Source: JAPHTQ01 sp050295975 (GTDB lineage: Bacteria; Pseudomonadota; Gammaproteobacteria; Thiohalomonadales; Thiohalomonadaceae). From it: a DNA stretch of 64,000 nt. The DNA lies in the NCBI GenBank assembly GCA_050295975.1, contig JBNKQR010000004.1:1-64000 (forward strand). Reading direction: 5' to 3'. Shown in pieces: positions 1 to 9,168 of the stretch. Below the pieces are notes generated by a model. That model had not been told where the DNA came from. It was given only the letters and a program-made list of their open reading frames with translations, and ran no database searches. Each line of letters opens with the position of its first letter. Position 1 is the stretch's first letter. A program made the translations under genes and the position numbers.

Positions 1-417
1 GTAGCGTGCAGTGACCGTGGCACTGGCAACACCGTGCTGACCCGCACCGGTCTCGGCGATGATCCGCTTCTTGCCCATGCGTTTGGCCAATAGTGCCTGA
101 CCGACGGTGTTATTGATCTTGTGCGCACCGGTGTGATTGAGGTCTTCGCGCTTAAGCCAGATCTGCGCGCCGCCGAGCTGTTCGCTCCAGCGTTTGGCGT
201 GGTAGACCGGTGAGGGACGACCGACGAAGTGCTTCAGTTCGTACTCAAGTTCGGCAAGAAATTCAGCATCGTTCTTGTAGTGTTCGTAGGCCTCGCGCAG
301 CTCGTCGAGTGCCTCCATCAGGGTCTCTGAAGCGAAGATTCCGCCATAGGGACCAAAGTGGCCATGCTCATCGGGCAGGGCCAGCAGATCCTGGAAGTTG
401 TAGTTCTCAATCGCCAT
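1..417 (-). CDS. trpB: Tryptophan synthase beta chain (partial, N-terminal part)
   Basis: The reverse strand reads from an ATG at 417 to the window edge (139 codons, no stop), so the C-terminal two thirds lie outside. The product condenses indole with L-serine using PLP, in the cytoplasm with TrpA. Visible family signatures are the N-terminal FGPYGG, the segment LKREDLNHTGAHKINN, which contains the PLP-binding lysine in HKINN, and ETGAGQHG. The start overlaps the trpF stop by 11 bases, so the two genes are co-transcribed and probably translationally coupled. Identity is clear from these motifs; only completeness downstream cannot be judged. Confidence 0.97.
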   Translation of the reverse strand, partial: MAIENYNFQDLLALPDEHGHFGPYGGIFASETLMEALDELREAYEHYKNDAEFLAELEYELKHFVGRPSPVYHAKRWSEQLGGAQIWLKREDLNHTGAHKINNTVGQALLAKRMGKKRIIAETGAGQHGVASATVTARY

Positions 418-1051
418 CGGCGCTGTTTACTCCACGTATAAAAGCAATAATCTTTGCGGCATCTTTAATGCCCTTTTCCGCCTCGACGCCGCTACTCACA
501 TCGACCGCAAAGGGATGCACAGAGCGTACTGCGGCTGCCACATTCTCTGGCTCCAACCCACCCGCCAGGATCACCGGCAGCGCGAGATCCGCTGGGATGC
601 GTGCCCAGTCGAAGGTTTCGCCGGTACCGCCGGCGATACCCTTATGGTAGGTATCCAGCAGCAAACCACGCGCATCGCTGTACTCCGTAGCCGCCATCTG
701 CAGGTCGACACCATCGGCCATGCGGATCGCCTTGATATAGGGTCGTGAAAAACTGCGACAGTATTCAGCGCTTTCATCGCCATGAAACTGCAACAGGTCC
801 AGCGGTACTTTTTGCAAAATGTCGAAAACGGTTGCGGCTGGCGCATCGACAAACAGGCCGACTGTTGTCACGAACGGCGGCAACGCCGCACAGATCGCTA
901 CAGCCTGCTCCACTGCCACATTACGGGGACTCGCGCCATGAAACACCAGACCGATGGCATCGGCCCCGGTGGACGCCGCAGCCAGTCCATCCTCGACACG
1001 GGTGATGCCGCAGATCTTGGTGCGAGTACGTCTCTGTGCTGTCTTGTTCAT
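407..1051 (-). CDS. trpF: Phosphoribosylanthranilate isomerase
   Basis: TrpF isomerises N-(5'-phosphoribosyl)anthranilate to CdRP in tryptophan synthesis. The 214-residue product starts at an ATG at 1051, giving the sequence leading to TKICGITRVEDG, the conserved TrpF N-terminus with the catalytic Cys. The C-terminal ILAGGLEPENV and the DVSSGVE phosphate-binding loop are present. The frame stays open up to 1228, but that extension would run into truA and does not resemble the family, so the internal ATG is chosen. trpF ends inside the trpB start and begins 13 bases after truA, so truA-trpF-trpB look like one transcript. Confidence 0.96.
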   Translation of the reverse strand: MNKTAQRRTRTKICGITRVEDGLAAASTGADAIGLVFHGASPRNVAVEQAVAICAALPPFVTTVGLFVDAPAATVFDILQKVPLDLLQFHGDESAEYCRSFSRPYIKAIRMADGVDLQMAATEYSDARGLLLDTYHKGIAGGTGETFDWARIPADLALPVILAGGLEPENVAAAVRSVHPFAVDVSSGVEAEKGIKDAAKIIAFIRGVNSADGD

Positions 1052-1064
1052 GGAGCCGTGCAGA

Positions 1065-1847
1065 TTACCAGACCGGGGATAATGGGGGAAGTTGCGGGAT
1101 GCCGAACTCCTCCGGATAGCCCACCGATGTGAGGTACAAACCGGAAGGCTGAGCGGTGACACCACCCAGGGTACGGTCCCGCGCTTCGAGTACTTCGCGA
1201 CTCCATTCAACCGGCTTTTCACCTTCACCGATGGCCATCAATACCCCGGCAATGTTGCGCACCATGTGGTGGAGAAAACCGTTGGCCTCCACGTCGATGA
1301 AGATATAGGGCGGCTGACTACTGACCTCCAGTCGATGCAGGGTACGCACCGGACTCTTTGCCTGACAGGCAACGGCGCGATAGGAGGAGAAGTCGTGCTC
1401 ACCGAGTAACAGCTTGCCCGCCTGCTGCATGCGTTCGATATTCAATTCACGATGGTGCCAGGTGACGCGTCCGGCGAGAAAGGTGGGGCGCACCTCGCGG
1501 GTGAAGATCACATAGCGATAGCTGCGGCGTACCGCTGAAAAACGGGCATGGAATTCGTCGCTGACCGGCCTGGCCCACAGCATGACCACATCCTTGGGTA
1601 GATTGGCATTGGTACCGAAGACCCAGGCTCGTTCATCACGCTCGGCAGTGGTCTCGAAGTGGATCACCTGACCGGTGGCATGAACCCCAGTGTCGGTACG
1701 CCCAGCGCAGTTCACCCGTACCTCGTGATCCGCCACCTTGGTCAGAGCGGACTCAACCAGGCCCTGCACAGTACGGACACCCTCCTCCTGTAGCTGCCAG
1801 CCACAGAAACGGCTACCGTCGTATTCAATCCCCGCCGCAATCCGCAT
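1065..1847 (-). CDS. truA: tRNA pseudouridine(38-40) synthase TruA
   Basis: TruA converts uridines 38-40 of the tRNA anticodon arm to pseudouridine. The 260-residue protein begins RIAAGIEYDGSRFCGWQ, the typical family N-terminus. It contains the catalytic motif CAGRTDTGVHA with its aspartate and the C-terminal HHMVRNIAGVL segment. The ATG at 1847 is preferred over an in-frame start at 1868 because it matches the family N-terminus and has AGG about 8 bases upstream. A terminator hairpin lies between fimV and this gene, so truA probably has its own promoter and leads the truA-trpF-trpB unit, an order common in gammaproteobacteria. Confidence 0.97.
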   Translation of the reverse strand: MRIAAGIEYDGSRFCGWQLQEEGVRTVQGLVESALTKVADHEVRVNCAGRTDTGVHATGQVIHFETTAERDERAWVFGTNANLPKDVVMLWARPVSDEFHARFSAVRRSYRYVIFTREVRPTFLAGRVTWHHRELNIERMQQAGKLLLGEHDFSSYRAVACQAKSPVRTLHRLEVSSQPPYIFIDVEANGFLHHMVRNIAGVLMAIGEGEKPVEWSREVLEARDRTLGGVTAQPSGLYLTSVGYPEEFGIPQLPPLSPVW

Positions 1848-1869
1848 TTTTACCTGCCTGAGAAACAAA

Positions 1870-1900
1870 CGCCCCGCACCGGTTTGCCCGATGCGGGGCG
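1870..1900 (-). terminator. Rho-independent terminator after fimV
   Basis: A perfect 9-bp stem, CGCCCCGCA (1870-1878) against TGCGGGGCG (1892-1900), with a 13-base loop. Read on the minus strand it is followed by TTTGTTTCTC. It lies 24 bases after the fimV stop and just before the truA start, separating the two transcripts. Confidence 0.8.
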
Positions 1901-1924
1901 GGATTGACCCTTATCTGCAATAAA

Positions 1925-4591
1925 TCAGATACGGCTTAACAGTGACTCCGCCTGCTGCTTCTGCTGGGCGTTCCCCTGTACGACAACTTCGTCGAGCATG
2001 CTGCGTGCACCCTCGCCGTCACCCATCTCAATATAGGCCTGGGCCAGGTCGAGCTTGGTGGAAATCTCGTCACCACTGAATACATCACTGTCATCAGTAG
2101 TGGCGGCCTGAGTATCAGAATCTGTTGCGAGGTCGTTAAAGTCGTCATCGCCGGCATCGAGATCACTCAGGTCTAATGATGCAATGTCCTGTGACTCGTC
2201 ACCACTGCTATCACTGAGGTCACCGAAATCGAGGTCACCGAGGTCCAGATCACCAAGACCTTCACTCTCATCGGTAGCAGCCAGTGTAGAGTCACTATCA
2301 ACCTCTAGATCGGTACCTGCATCATCCAGATCATCGGCACCAATTTCACCCAGATCGAAATCCAGATCGTTTGACTCACTCAGTTCTTCAGCGGCCGGAG
2401 CAGGAGAGGCATCTGCACTCTCGTCACCGAAATCGAGATCAAAGTCCAGGTCATCAGCAACGCCGGATTCAGCCGGTGTAGCTTCCGCAGTCGAACTATC
2501 ATCCAGATCACCAATGTCCAGACCAAGGTCCAGGCTATCGCCGCTATCGGCTTCGCCTTCCATTTCCGCTGAGAGCTCATCCAGATCGAGACCGATATCC
2601 AGTACGTCATCGCTAATTGGTTCTGGTCGAGGTGCAGGAGCGGTGGGGGCACTCGCTTCGGCAGTAGCAAACAGAGGATTCTCAGGAGAGATCTCCTTAC
2701 CCATCGCTACTACGCTGGCCCATGCCTCATCGTTCTCCTGCACAGATGAAGCAGAGCTATCGACCAGTCCGTCAAATTTGTCTTTTTCGCGGGTATTGAA
2801 GTAGACCTCAAACAACTTCGCAGTCACATCCGGACGGTTGGGATGCGCCTCCAGTGCTTTCTTCAGTACCTCTTCAGCCTGTTGATAGCGGCCGTAGGCC
2901 ATGAACACATCGGCCTCAGTGATCGGGTCTACCTCACCCTCATCGGCGCTAATTGAACCACCACCCATACCACTGATGGCAAGGTCGCTAAGGAAAGAGG
3001 TCTCACCACGATTATCGTCATCACCCGCACTAAGCATGGATGAGGTCCCACCTGAGAGAATACTCTCCTGGAAGCCGCCCTTGTTGCGACGGCGACTGAT
3101 CACCAGGCCCAGCAACAGTAGCAGCACGATGACACCACCACCTGCCATCATCATCAGTTCATCTTCCAGCAACATGTCAATGAAACTGGGCTCTGGCTGA
3201 GGCTGCGGCATCACCCGTGGCTTAGGTTTCGTTTTCGGTTTCGGCTCAGGTTTTGCCGCTGCTGATTTGGCAGTCTCGGCGGCTTCAGCGATCTCTGCTG
3301 GCTTGCCCTTATCTGCTTTCGCTTGTTCAGCATCAGTGGCCTGCGCTGTCTCTTCCGGCCGAGGCGTAACGGGGGTTTCCGGCTTAGGCGCCTGTTCTGA
3401 AGGCAGGCTGACCGCATTGCCCTGTTCGCGCAATTGCTTTTGCAGGGTCGCCATGTCGCTATCTTTCAGCGCCAGCAGGCGTTGCATATCGGTAAGCTGT
3501 GCTTCCAGGTCATCCACTCGACCCTGGAGCTCTTCGTTCTCTTTACGCTGAGCTGCGGAGCTCTCCAGTGCCAGCATTAACTGTTCCTGTGCATCTGCAT
3601 CAGCGGCATCACTACCTGCACCGGCACCAGCACTCTTCTGCTTGCCGTTAGGGGCAACTAGCTTCAGCTTGGGCTCAGATTTACCACTGGCGGTACTACG
3701 AGAAGTTCCGGCATCGGCATTAACGTTTTGACGCTCACCCGCCTTAGCAGCCACCGCTTCGCGGTAATCCTGCCATTCACGAGTCTGTTGAGATACGGCA
3801 CGGGCCGCTTCAGCTTTACTCATAGCACTGTAGAGTGCTGGGTCGTCGACACGCAACACAAAGCCCTTCTTCAGGCGATTGATGTTGTTATCAACAAAAG
3901 CGTGCGGGTTGGCCTTGAGCAGGGCCATCATCATCTGCGGTGCAGAGATATTCCGGTTAGGGCGTAGTTTAAGGGCGATCTGCCACAGGGTGTCGCCAGC
4001 TTGCACTGGCCCATAACTGACACCGCCCGGTTGGGCGGCTGGTTGGGACGGGTAATAGGTGACGGCCTCTTGCTGTTGCATTGGCGCCGAGGTGGCAGCC
4101 TGGGGTCGATTCATCTGTGTCGGTTGTGGTGTGGGGGAAGCCATCTTTTGACCCCCAGTTGTGGTCGAATTTACTGGGGCAGCCATTTCAGAATGGCGAG
4201 TCGGTGGATCCAGTAACAGGGTGTATTCACGCAATACGCGACCGGCAGGCCATTTGGCCTCTACCAGAAAATCGAGGAAAGGTTCGCGAATGGCATCTTT
4301 TGAAGTGGCGTTAACGTAGTACTTGCCATTAGTACCTTGCTTGACCTCAAACTTTACAAACATCAGCACGGCGGGCCGATTAAGACCGAGCTTGGCAAAT
4401 GTCTCGGCAGAAGCCATAGAGATTTCCAGCTCTTCCATATCACCCGGCTCGACCGAGAGCAGCTCAATATCTGCGTTCAGGTTCTGATTCAGGGCCGAAT
4501 GCAGTTTGACTTCCCCAAGGCCCAACGCCAGTGCTGCGGCAGGCGCCATCAATACGATTGATAGCAGAGGTTTTATCAGCTTCCGCACCAT
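1925..4591 (-). CDS. fimV: FimV-type polar hub protein with LysM domain
   Basis: FimV is an inner-membrane peptidoglycan-binding hub that organises cell poles and type IV pilus/twitching functions. The protein of about 888 residues starts with a signal peptide ending ALALGLGE. Then come the FimV N-terminal domain (LHSALNQNLNADIELLSV), a LysM domain (about residues 190-250, VQAGDTLWQIALKLRPN), a coiled coil, a Pro/Lys-rich linker, one membrane helix (VIVLLLLLGLVISRRR), a TPR-like segment, a very acidic stretch and the conserved FimV C-terminal helix bundle (STKLDLAQAYIEMGD). The ATG at 4591 has GAGGG seven bases upstream and puts the signal peptide at the N-terminus; an in-frame ATG at 4633 would add 14 residues. 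Monocistronic. Confidence 0.93.
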   Translation of the reverse strand: MVRKLIKPLLSIVLMAPAAALALGLGEVKLHSALNQNLNADIELLSVEPGDMEELEISMASAETFAKLGLNRPAVLMFVKFEVKQGTNGKYYVNATSKDAIREPFLDFLVEAKWPAGRVLREYTLLLDPPTRHSEMAAPVNSTTTGGQKMASPTPQPTQMNRPQAATSAPMQQQEAVTYYPSQPAAQPGGVSYGPVQAGDTLWQIALKLRPNRNISAPQMMMALLKANPHAFVDNNINRLKKGFVLRVDDPALYSAMSKAEAARAVSQQTREWQDYREAVAAKAGERQNVNADAGTSRSTASGKSEPKLKLVAPNGKQKSAGAGAGSDAADADAQEQLMLALESSAAQRKENEELQGRVDDLEAQLTDMQRLLALKDSDMATLQKQLREQGNAVSLPSEQAPKPETPVTPRPEETAQATDAEQAKADKGKPAEIAEAAETAKSAAAKPEPKPKTKPKPRVMPQPQPEPSFIDMLLEDELMMMAGGGVIVLLLLLGLVISRRRNKGGFQESILSGGTSSMLSAGDDDNRGETSFLSDLAISGMGGGSISADEGEVDPITEADVFMAYGRYQQAEEVLKKALEAHPNRPDVTAKLFEVYFNTREKDKFDGLVDSSASSVQENDEAWASVVAMGKEISPENPLFATAEASAPTAPAPRPEPISDDVLDIGLDLDELSAEMEGEADSGDSLDLGLDIGDLDDSSTAEATPAESGVADDLDFDLDFGDESADASPAPAAEELSESNDLDFDLGEIGADDLDDAGTDLEVDSDSTLAATDESEGLGDLDLGDLDFGDLSDSSGDESQDIASLDLSDLDAGDDDFNDLATDSDTQAATTDDSDVFSGDEISTKLDLAQAYIEMGDGEGARSMLDEVVVQGNAQQKQQAESLLSRI

Positions 4592-4822
4592 CCTTAATCC
4601 CTCGATCATCGAATTATTCTCTTTCCGGAGCATCTCTTTCGCACATTACTCACATAGTTGAGGGCTAAAGTTACCAATGAACTTTAGTTTTTGCAACTAA
4701 CTACAGCAGACATATAGCATTTTTCATCCTGGACGGCAAACCAAAGCAGCGTGCTCGGCTATCCGGGTGGCTATCATAATGCGAAGGGAGTCACGAAAAA
4801 ATCAGCCAAAAGGAGGGGGTTG

Positions 4823-4852
4823 GGGTACGGGAAAGTAGCCTTCCCCGTGCCC
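4823..4852 (-). terminator. Terminator-like hairpin after asd
   Basis: A 12-bp imperfect stem, GGGTACGGGAAA (4823-4834) against TTCCCCGTGCCC (4841-4852), loop of 6, just after the asd stop on the minus strand. There is no clean T-tract after it, so the function is uncertain. The rest of 4592-4863 is AT-rich non-coding DNA, presumably the fimV promoter region. Confidence 0.45.
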
Positions 4853-4863
4853 AAACAAAGACA

Positions 4864-5982
4864 TTACTGCTCCAGCAGGATGCGCAGCATACGGCGTAGC
4901 GGTTCGGCAGCGCCCCACAGCAGTTGATCACCGACGGTGAAGGCAGAGAGGTAGTCATTACCCATAGTCAACTTACGCATCCGACCCACCGGCACGGTGA
5001 GAGTGCCGGTCACGGCCGCCGGGCTGAGCTGCTCCATGGTGATCTGACGATCATTAGGGACCACCTTCACCCAGTCATTGTGCGCAGCGATGATGTCGTG
5101 GATCTCATCCAACGGTACGTCTTTAGACATTTTGATTGTGAGTGCCTGGCTGTGGCAGCGCATCGCACCGACACGCACGCAGAGACCATCGATCGGCACC
5201 TGATTGTCGGAACGACCGAGGATCTTATTGGTCTCCACCTGCGCCTTCCACTCCTCCTTGGACTGACCGGAGTCGAGCTGAACATCGAGCCATGGGATCA
5301 GGGAACCGGCCAGGGGTACGCCCCATTTATCCTTGGGATAGTCGTCGGAACGGAGGAAGTCGGAGAGCTTCTTGTCGATATCGAGGATCGCGGAGGCCGG
5401 ATCATCGACTAGTGACTTAACCTCACTGTTGATCGCACCCATCTGCTTGATCAACTCACGCATGTTCTGCGCACCGGCACCGGAGGCCGCCTGGTAGGTC
5501 ATCGGTGCAATCCACTCGACCAGCCCCTTATCGAACAGTCCACCAATGGCCATCAGCATCAGGGAGACGGTGCAGTTGCCACCGACATAGGTTTTAACAC
5601 CCTTGGCCAGACCGTCCTGAATCACATTCTTGTTCACCGGGTCGAGGACGATGATCGCCTCATCCTGCATACGCAGGGTGGAGGCCGCATCGATCCAGTA
5701 ACCGTCCCAACCGGCCTTACGCAGTTCTGGGTAGATCGCCTTGGTGTAGTCGCCGCCCTGGCAGGTAACGATCACATCCATCGCCTTCAGCTCATCAATG
5801 CTGTTAGCATCTTTTAGCGGCGGAACATCTTTACCCACATCGGGGCCGGGTTGACCGGCCTGTGAGGTGGTAAAAAAGACCGGCTCAATCGCGGCGAAAT
5901 CATTCTCTTCACGCATGCGCTGCATCAGCACCGAGCCAACCATACCGCGCCAACCAATCAGACCTACTCGTTTCATATTCAT
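4864..5982 (-). CDS. asd: Aspartate-semialdehyde dehydrogenase
   Basis: Asd reduces aspartyl phosphate to aspartate semialdehyde with NADPH, the branch point to Lys/DAP, Met and Thr. The 372-residue product is the enterobacterial-type long form: NADP-binding GLIGWRGMVGSVLMQRM at the N-terminus, the nucleophilic Cys137 in GGNCTVS, and the SGAGAQNMRELI segment. The start at 5982 has GGAG 5 bases upstream; an ATG two codons in is possible. It follows leuB by 15 bases, so it is the last gene of the leuC-leuD-leuB-asd run. Confidence 0.97.
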   Translation of the reverse strand: MNMKRVGLIGWRGMVGSVLMQRMREENDFAAIEPVFFTTSQAGQPGPDVGKDVPPLKDANSIDELKAMDVIVTCQGGDYTKAIYPELRKAGWDGYWIDAASTLRMQDEAIIVLDPVNKNVIQDGLAKGVKTYVGGNCTVSLMLMAIGGLFDKGLVEWIAPMTYQAASGAGAQNMRELIKQMGAINSEVKSLVDDPASAILDIDKKLSDFLRSDDYPKDKWGVPLAGSLIPWLDVQLDSGQSKEEWKAQVETNKILGRSDNQVPIDGLCVRVGAMRCHSQALTIKMSKDVPLDEIHDIIAAHNDWVKVVPNDRQITMEQLSPAAVTGTLTVPVGRMRKLTMGNDYLSAFTVGDQLLWGAAEPLRRMLRILLEQ

Positions 5983-5997
5983 AAACTCCAGGAAAAA

Positions 5998-7071
5998 TTA
6001 ACCACGCATGGCGGCGACGACTGCATCACCCATGCCGCTGCAAGAAACCTCTTTGCAACCGTCAGTCATGATGTCGACGGTGCGAATACCCTGTGCAAGA
6101 ACCTTCTTTACTGCATCTTCAATACGTTTCGCATTGGCTTCGTCGCCGAAGGTGTAGCGCAACATCATCGCCACCGACAGAATCGTTGCCAGTGGATTGG
6201 CCTTATCCTGACCGGCGATATCCGGCGCAGAACCGTGGATAGGCTCGTACATACCCTTGTCGTTTTGATCAAGAGAAGCAGACGGCAACATACCGATGGA
6301 ACCGGAGAGCATCGACGCCTGATCGGAGAGAATGTCGCCGAAAATATTGCCGGTGACGATCACATCAAACTGCTTCGGCCACTTCACCAGCTGCATCGCC
6401 GCGTTATCGACATACATGTGGCTCAGTTCAACCTCGGGATAATCCTTGGCAACTTCCAGCACCACCTCGCGCCACAGTTCAGAACACTCCAGCACGTTGG
6501 CCTTTTCTACCGAGCAGAGGCGTTTGTCGCGCTTCATCGCGATGTCGAATGCAACCCGTGCAACACGGCGCACTTCCGACTCGGCGTAAAGCATGGTGTT
6601 GAAACCGACCCGTTCACCGTTACGCTCTTCGATGCCACGTGGCTCACCGAAGTAAACATCACCCGTCAGCTCGCGCACGATCATGATGTCGAGTCCTGCA
6701 ACGACCTCCGGCTTGAGACTGGAGGAGTCGGCCAGCTCTTCGTAGAGCAGCGCCGGACGCAGGTTGGCAAACAGATTCATTTCCTTACGGATACGCAGCA
6801 GGCCGCGCTCGGGGCGCAGCGGACGATCCAGTTTGTCGTACTGCGGACCACCAACAGCACCGAGTAACACTGCATCAGATTCCTGCGCCAGTTTCAGGGT
6901 AGCTTCCGGAAGTGGGTCACCCGCTGCATCGTAACCGGCACCACCAATGGCACCCTCTTCCATTACGATGTCGAGCCCATCAGCCTTCAATACCTCAAGC
7001 ACCTTTACTGCCTGAGCGACGATCTCTGGACCGATGCCGTCACCCGGCAGTACTGCAATTTTTTTAGTCAT
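5998..7071 (-). CDS. leuB: 3-isopropylmalate dehydrogenase
   Basis: LeuB oxidatively decarboxylates 3-isopropylmalate with NAD in leucine synthesis. The 357-residue protein opens with IAVLPGDGIGPEIV and carries YDKLDRPLRPERGLLRIRK (substrate arginines), the VRELTGDVYFGEPRG loop, the metal-binding region GDILSDQASM and the NAD-binding EPIHGSAPDIAGQDKANP. Length and motifs fit the dimeric bacterial enzyme. It lies between leuD (26 bases upstream) and asd in a minus-strand operon. Confidence 0.98.
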   Translation of the reverse strand: MTKKIAVLPGDGIGPEIVAQAVKVLEVLKADGLDIVMEEGAIGGAGYDAAGDPLPEATLKLAQESDAVLLGAVGGPQYDKLDRPLRPERGLLRIRKEMNLFANLRPALLYEELADSSSLKPEVVAGLDIMIVRELTGDVYFGEPRGIEERNGERVGFNTMLYAESEVRRVARVAFDIAMKRDKRLCSVEKANVLECSELWREVVLEVAKDYPEVELSHMYVDNAAMQLVKWPKQFDVIVTGNIFGDILSDQASMLSGSIGMLPSASLDQNDKGMYEPIHGSAPDIAGQDKANPLATILSVAMMLRYTFGDEANAKRIEDAVKKVLAQGIRTVDIMTDGCKEVSCSGMGDAVVAAMRG

Positions 7072-7097
7072 CGTATTCTTCCGTCTCTGCTGTCGTG

Positions 7098-7736
7098 TTA
7101 TACAAAAAGCCAGGGGGCTTCCTGCTTGCGTCGTTCTTCATAGGCCTTGATGTCGTCCACATGCTGCAAGGTCAAACCGATATCGTCGAGGCCGTTTATC
7201 AAACAGTGCTTGCGGAACTCATCCACATCAAACGCCATCTCCTCACCGCCAGGTGTCGTTATTGTCTGCGCTTCCAGGTCCACCGTCAGTTGATAACCTT
7301 CACTCGCTTCAACTTCTTTGAACAACTGATCGACCTTCGCTTCATCCAGCACGATGGGCAGGATGCCGTTCTTAAAACAGTTATTAAAAAAGATATCGGC
7401 GAAACTGGGCGCGATGATCACCCGGAAACCGTAGTCGAGCAAGGCCCACGGCGCATGTTCCCGTGAAGAACCGCAGCCGAAGTTCTTCCGCGCCAGCAGA
7501 ATGTTGGCCCCCTGATAGCGTGACTGATTGAGCACGAAATCCGGGTTAATGGGACGCTTTGAATTGTCCATTCCCGGCTCACCGTGATCCAGGTAGCGCC
7601 ACTCATCGAAGGCGTTTGGGCCAAAACCACTACGCTGAATCGACTTCAGAAACTGCTTGGGAATAATGGCGTCGGTGTCCACATTGGAACGATCCAGCGG
7701 CGCCACGACTGCTGTCATCTTTTCGAATTTATCCAT
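7098..7736 (-). CDS. leuD: 3-isopropylmalate dehydratase small subunit
   Basis: LeuD is the swivel-domain subunit of isopropylmalate isomerase, which pairs with LeuC to interconvert 2- and 3-isopropylmalate. The 212-residue length fits the proteobacterial family. Signatures are the N-terminal LDRSNVDTDAIIPKQFLK, the GCGSSREHAPWAL substrate-binding loop and the F-A-D-I-F-F-N-N segment. The gene starts one base after the leuC stop, so the two subunits are coupled. Confidence 0.98.
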   Translation of the reverse strand: MDKFEKMTAVVAPLDRSNVDTDAIIPKQFLKSIQRSGFGPNAFDEWRYLDHGEPGMDNSKRPINPDFVLNQSRYQGANILLARKNFGCGSSREHAPWALLDYGFRVIIAPSFADIFFNNCFKNGILPIVLDEAKVDQLFKEVEASEGYQLTVDLEAQTITTPGGEEMAFDVDEFRKHCLINGLDDIGLTLQHVDDIKAYEERRKQEAPWLFV

Positions 7737-7737
7737 C

Positions 7738-9150
7738 TCAAAACTCCCGCGCGTCGGTGAAGTGGCCTTTGATCGCTGCCGCCGCGGCCATCGCCGGACT
7801 GACCAGATGGGTCCGGCCGCCGTTGCCCTGCCGCCCCTCGAAATTACGGTTCGAGGTGGAGGCGCAACGCTCGCCCGCTTCCAGTCGATCGGCGTTCATC
7901 GCCAGACACATGGAACAGCCCGGCTCACGCCACTCGAAACCAGCCTCAATAAAGATCTTGTCCAGACCTTCCTCTTCCGCCTGCTTTTTCACCAGACCGG
8001 AACCGGGCACCACCAGCGCCTGTTTCACCGTGGCGGCGACCTTGCGGCCTTTCGCTACCACCGCTGCTTCGCGCAGATCTTCGATGCGTGAATTGGTGCA
8101 GGAGCCGATAAAGACCACATCCACAGGGATGTCGCTAATCGCCATGTCCGCATCCAGTCCCATGTACTCCAGGGCGCGACGCATGCCGTCTGCCTTTACC
8201 GCGTCCGCCTCGTTGGCCGGATTGGGCACACGGGCGTCGATCCCCACCACCATCTCTGGCGAGGTGCCCCAGGTGACCTGCGGCTTGATAGAAGCGGCAT
8301 CGATCACCACCTCCTTGTCGAACACCGCGTCGGTGTCGGAGTGGAGATCACTCCAGGCGGCGACCGCCTTCTCCCACAACTCGCCCTTGGGAGCCATCGG
8401 TTTGCCATTGAAGTAGTCGATGGTCTTCTGGTCCACCGCCACCATCCCGGCACGGGCACCCGCCTCGATAGCCATATTGCAGACGGTCATGCGTCCCTCA
8501 ATAGAGAGGTCTTGAATCGCCTCACCGGCAAACTCCAGCGCATGGCCGGTACCGCCTGCGGTGCCGATCTCGCCGATGATGGCCAACACGATATCCTTGG
8601 CGCCAACACCGGGACCGACGTGACCCTTCACCGTCACGCGCATGTTCTTCATCTTCTTCTGCACCAGGGTCTGGGTGGCCAATACATGCTCCACCTCAGA
8701 GGTGCCGATACCGTGGGCCAGCGCACCGAAGGCGCCATGGGTGGAGGTATGTGAGTCACCACAAACCACGGTCATACCGGGAAGGGTCGCCCCCTCCTCC
8801 GGACCGACCACGTGGACGATGCCCTGACGTATGTCATTCATCGGGAAATAGGTCAGGTTGAACTCGTGCACATTGGCATCCAGGGTCTCCACCTGAATAC
8901 GGGCGATGGGATCGGTGATGCCTGAGATCCCGGCACTCTGGCCGGTGGTCGGCACGTTGTGATCCGGGGTCACCACCACCGTCTCTTTGCGCCACGGTTT
9001 GCGCCCGGCAAGACGCAGCCCCTCAAACGCCTGAGGTGAAGTCACCTCATGCACCAAATGGCGATCGATATAGAGCAGCGCGGTACCATCCGCTTCGCTG
9101 CGCACCACGTGGGCGTCCCACAATTTGTCGTATAGGGTCTTGCCTGTCAT
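7738..9150 (-). CDS. leuC: 3-isopropylmalate dehydratase large subunit
   Basis: LeuC carries the [4Fe-4S] cluster and catalytic site of isopropylmalate isomerase. The 470-residue protein has the aconitase-family signatures VCGDSHTSTHGAFGALA, the first cluster Cys in FIGSCTNSRIEDL and the Cys pair in EPGCSMCLAMN, followed by STSNRNFEGRQG. It is the second gene of a run led by a methyltransferase at 9169-9963 (18 bases away) and continues into leuD, leuB and asd. No leader peptide or attenuator was found ahead of it. Confidence 0.98.
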   Translation of the reverse strand: MTGKTLYDKLWDAHVVRSEADGTALLYIDRHLVHEVTSPQAFEGLRLAGRKPWRKETVVVTPDHNVPTTGQSAGISGITDPIARIQVETLDANVHEFNLTYFPMNDIRQGIVHVVGPEEGATLPGMTVVCGDSHTSTHGAFGALAHGIGTSEVEHVLATQTLVQKKMKNMRVTVKGHVGPGVGAKDIVLAIIGEIGTAGGTGHALEFAGEAIQDLSIEGRMTVCNMAIEAGARAGMVAVDQKTIDYFNGKPMAPKGELWEKAVAAWSDLHSDTDAVFDKEVVIDAASIKPQVTWGTSPEMVVGIDARVPNPANEADAVKADGMRRALEYMGLDADMAISDIPVDVVFIGSCTNSRIEDLREAAVVAKGRKVAATVKQALVVPGSGLVKKQAEEEGLDKIFIEAGFEWREPGCSMCLAMNADRLEAGERCASTSNRNFEGRQGNGGRTHLVSPAMAAAAAIKGHFTDAREF

Positions 9151-9168
9151 TGACTAATAGTTCCTTGT

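Noticed and set aside
2184..2804. A 206-codon plus-strand frame rich in Ser and Arg
   Set aside because: It is the shadow of the acidic FimV repeat region (Asp/Leu codons read backwards); low complexity and no start signals.
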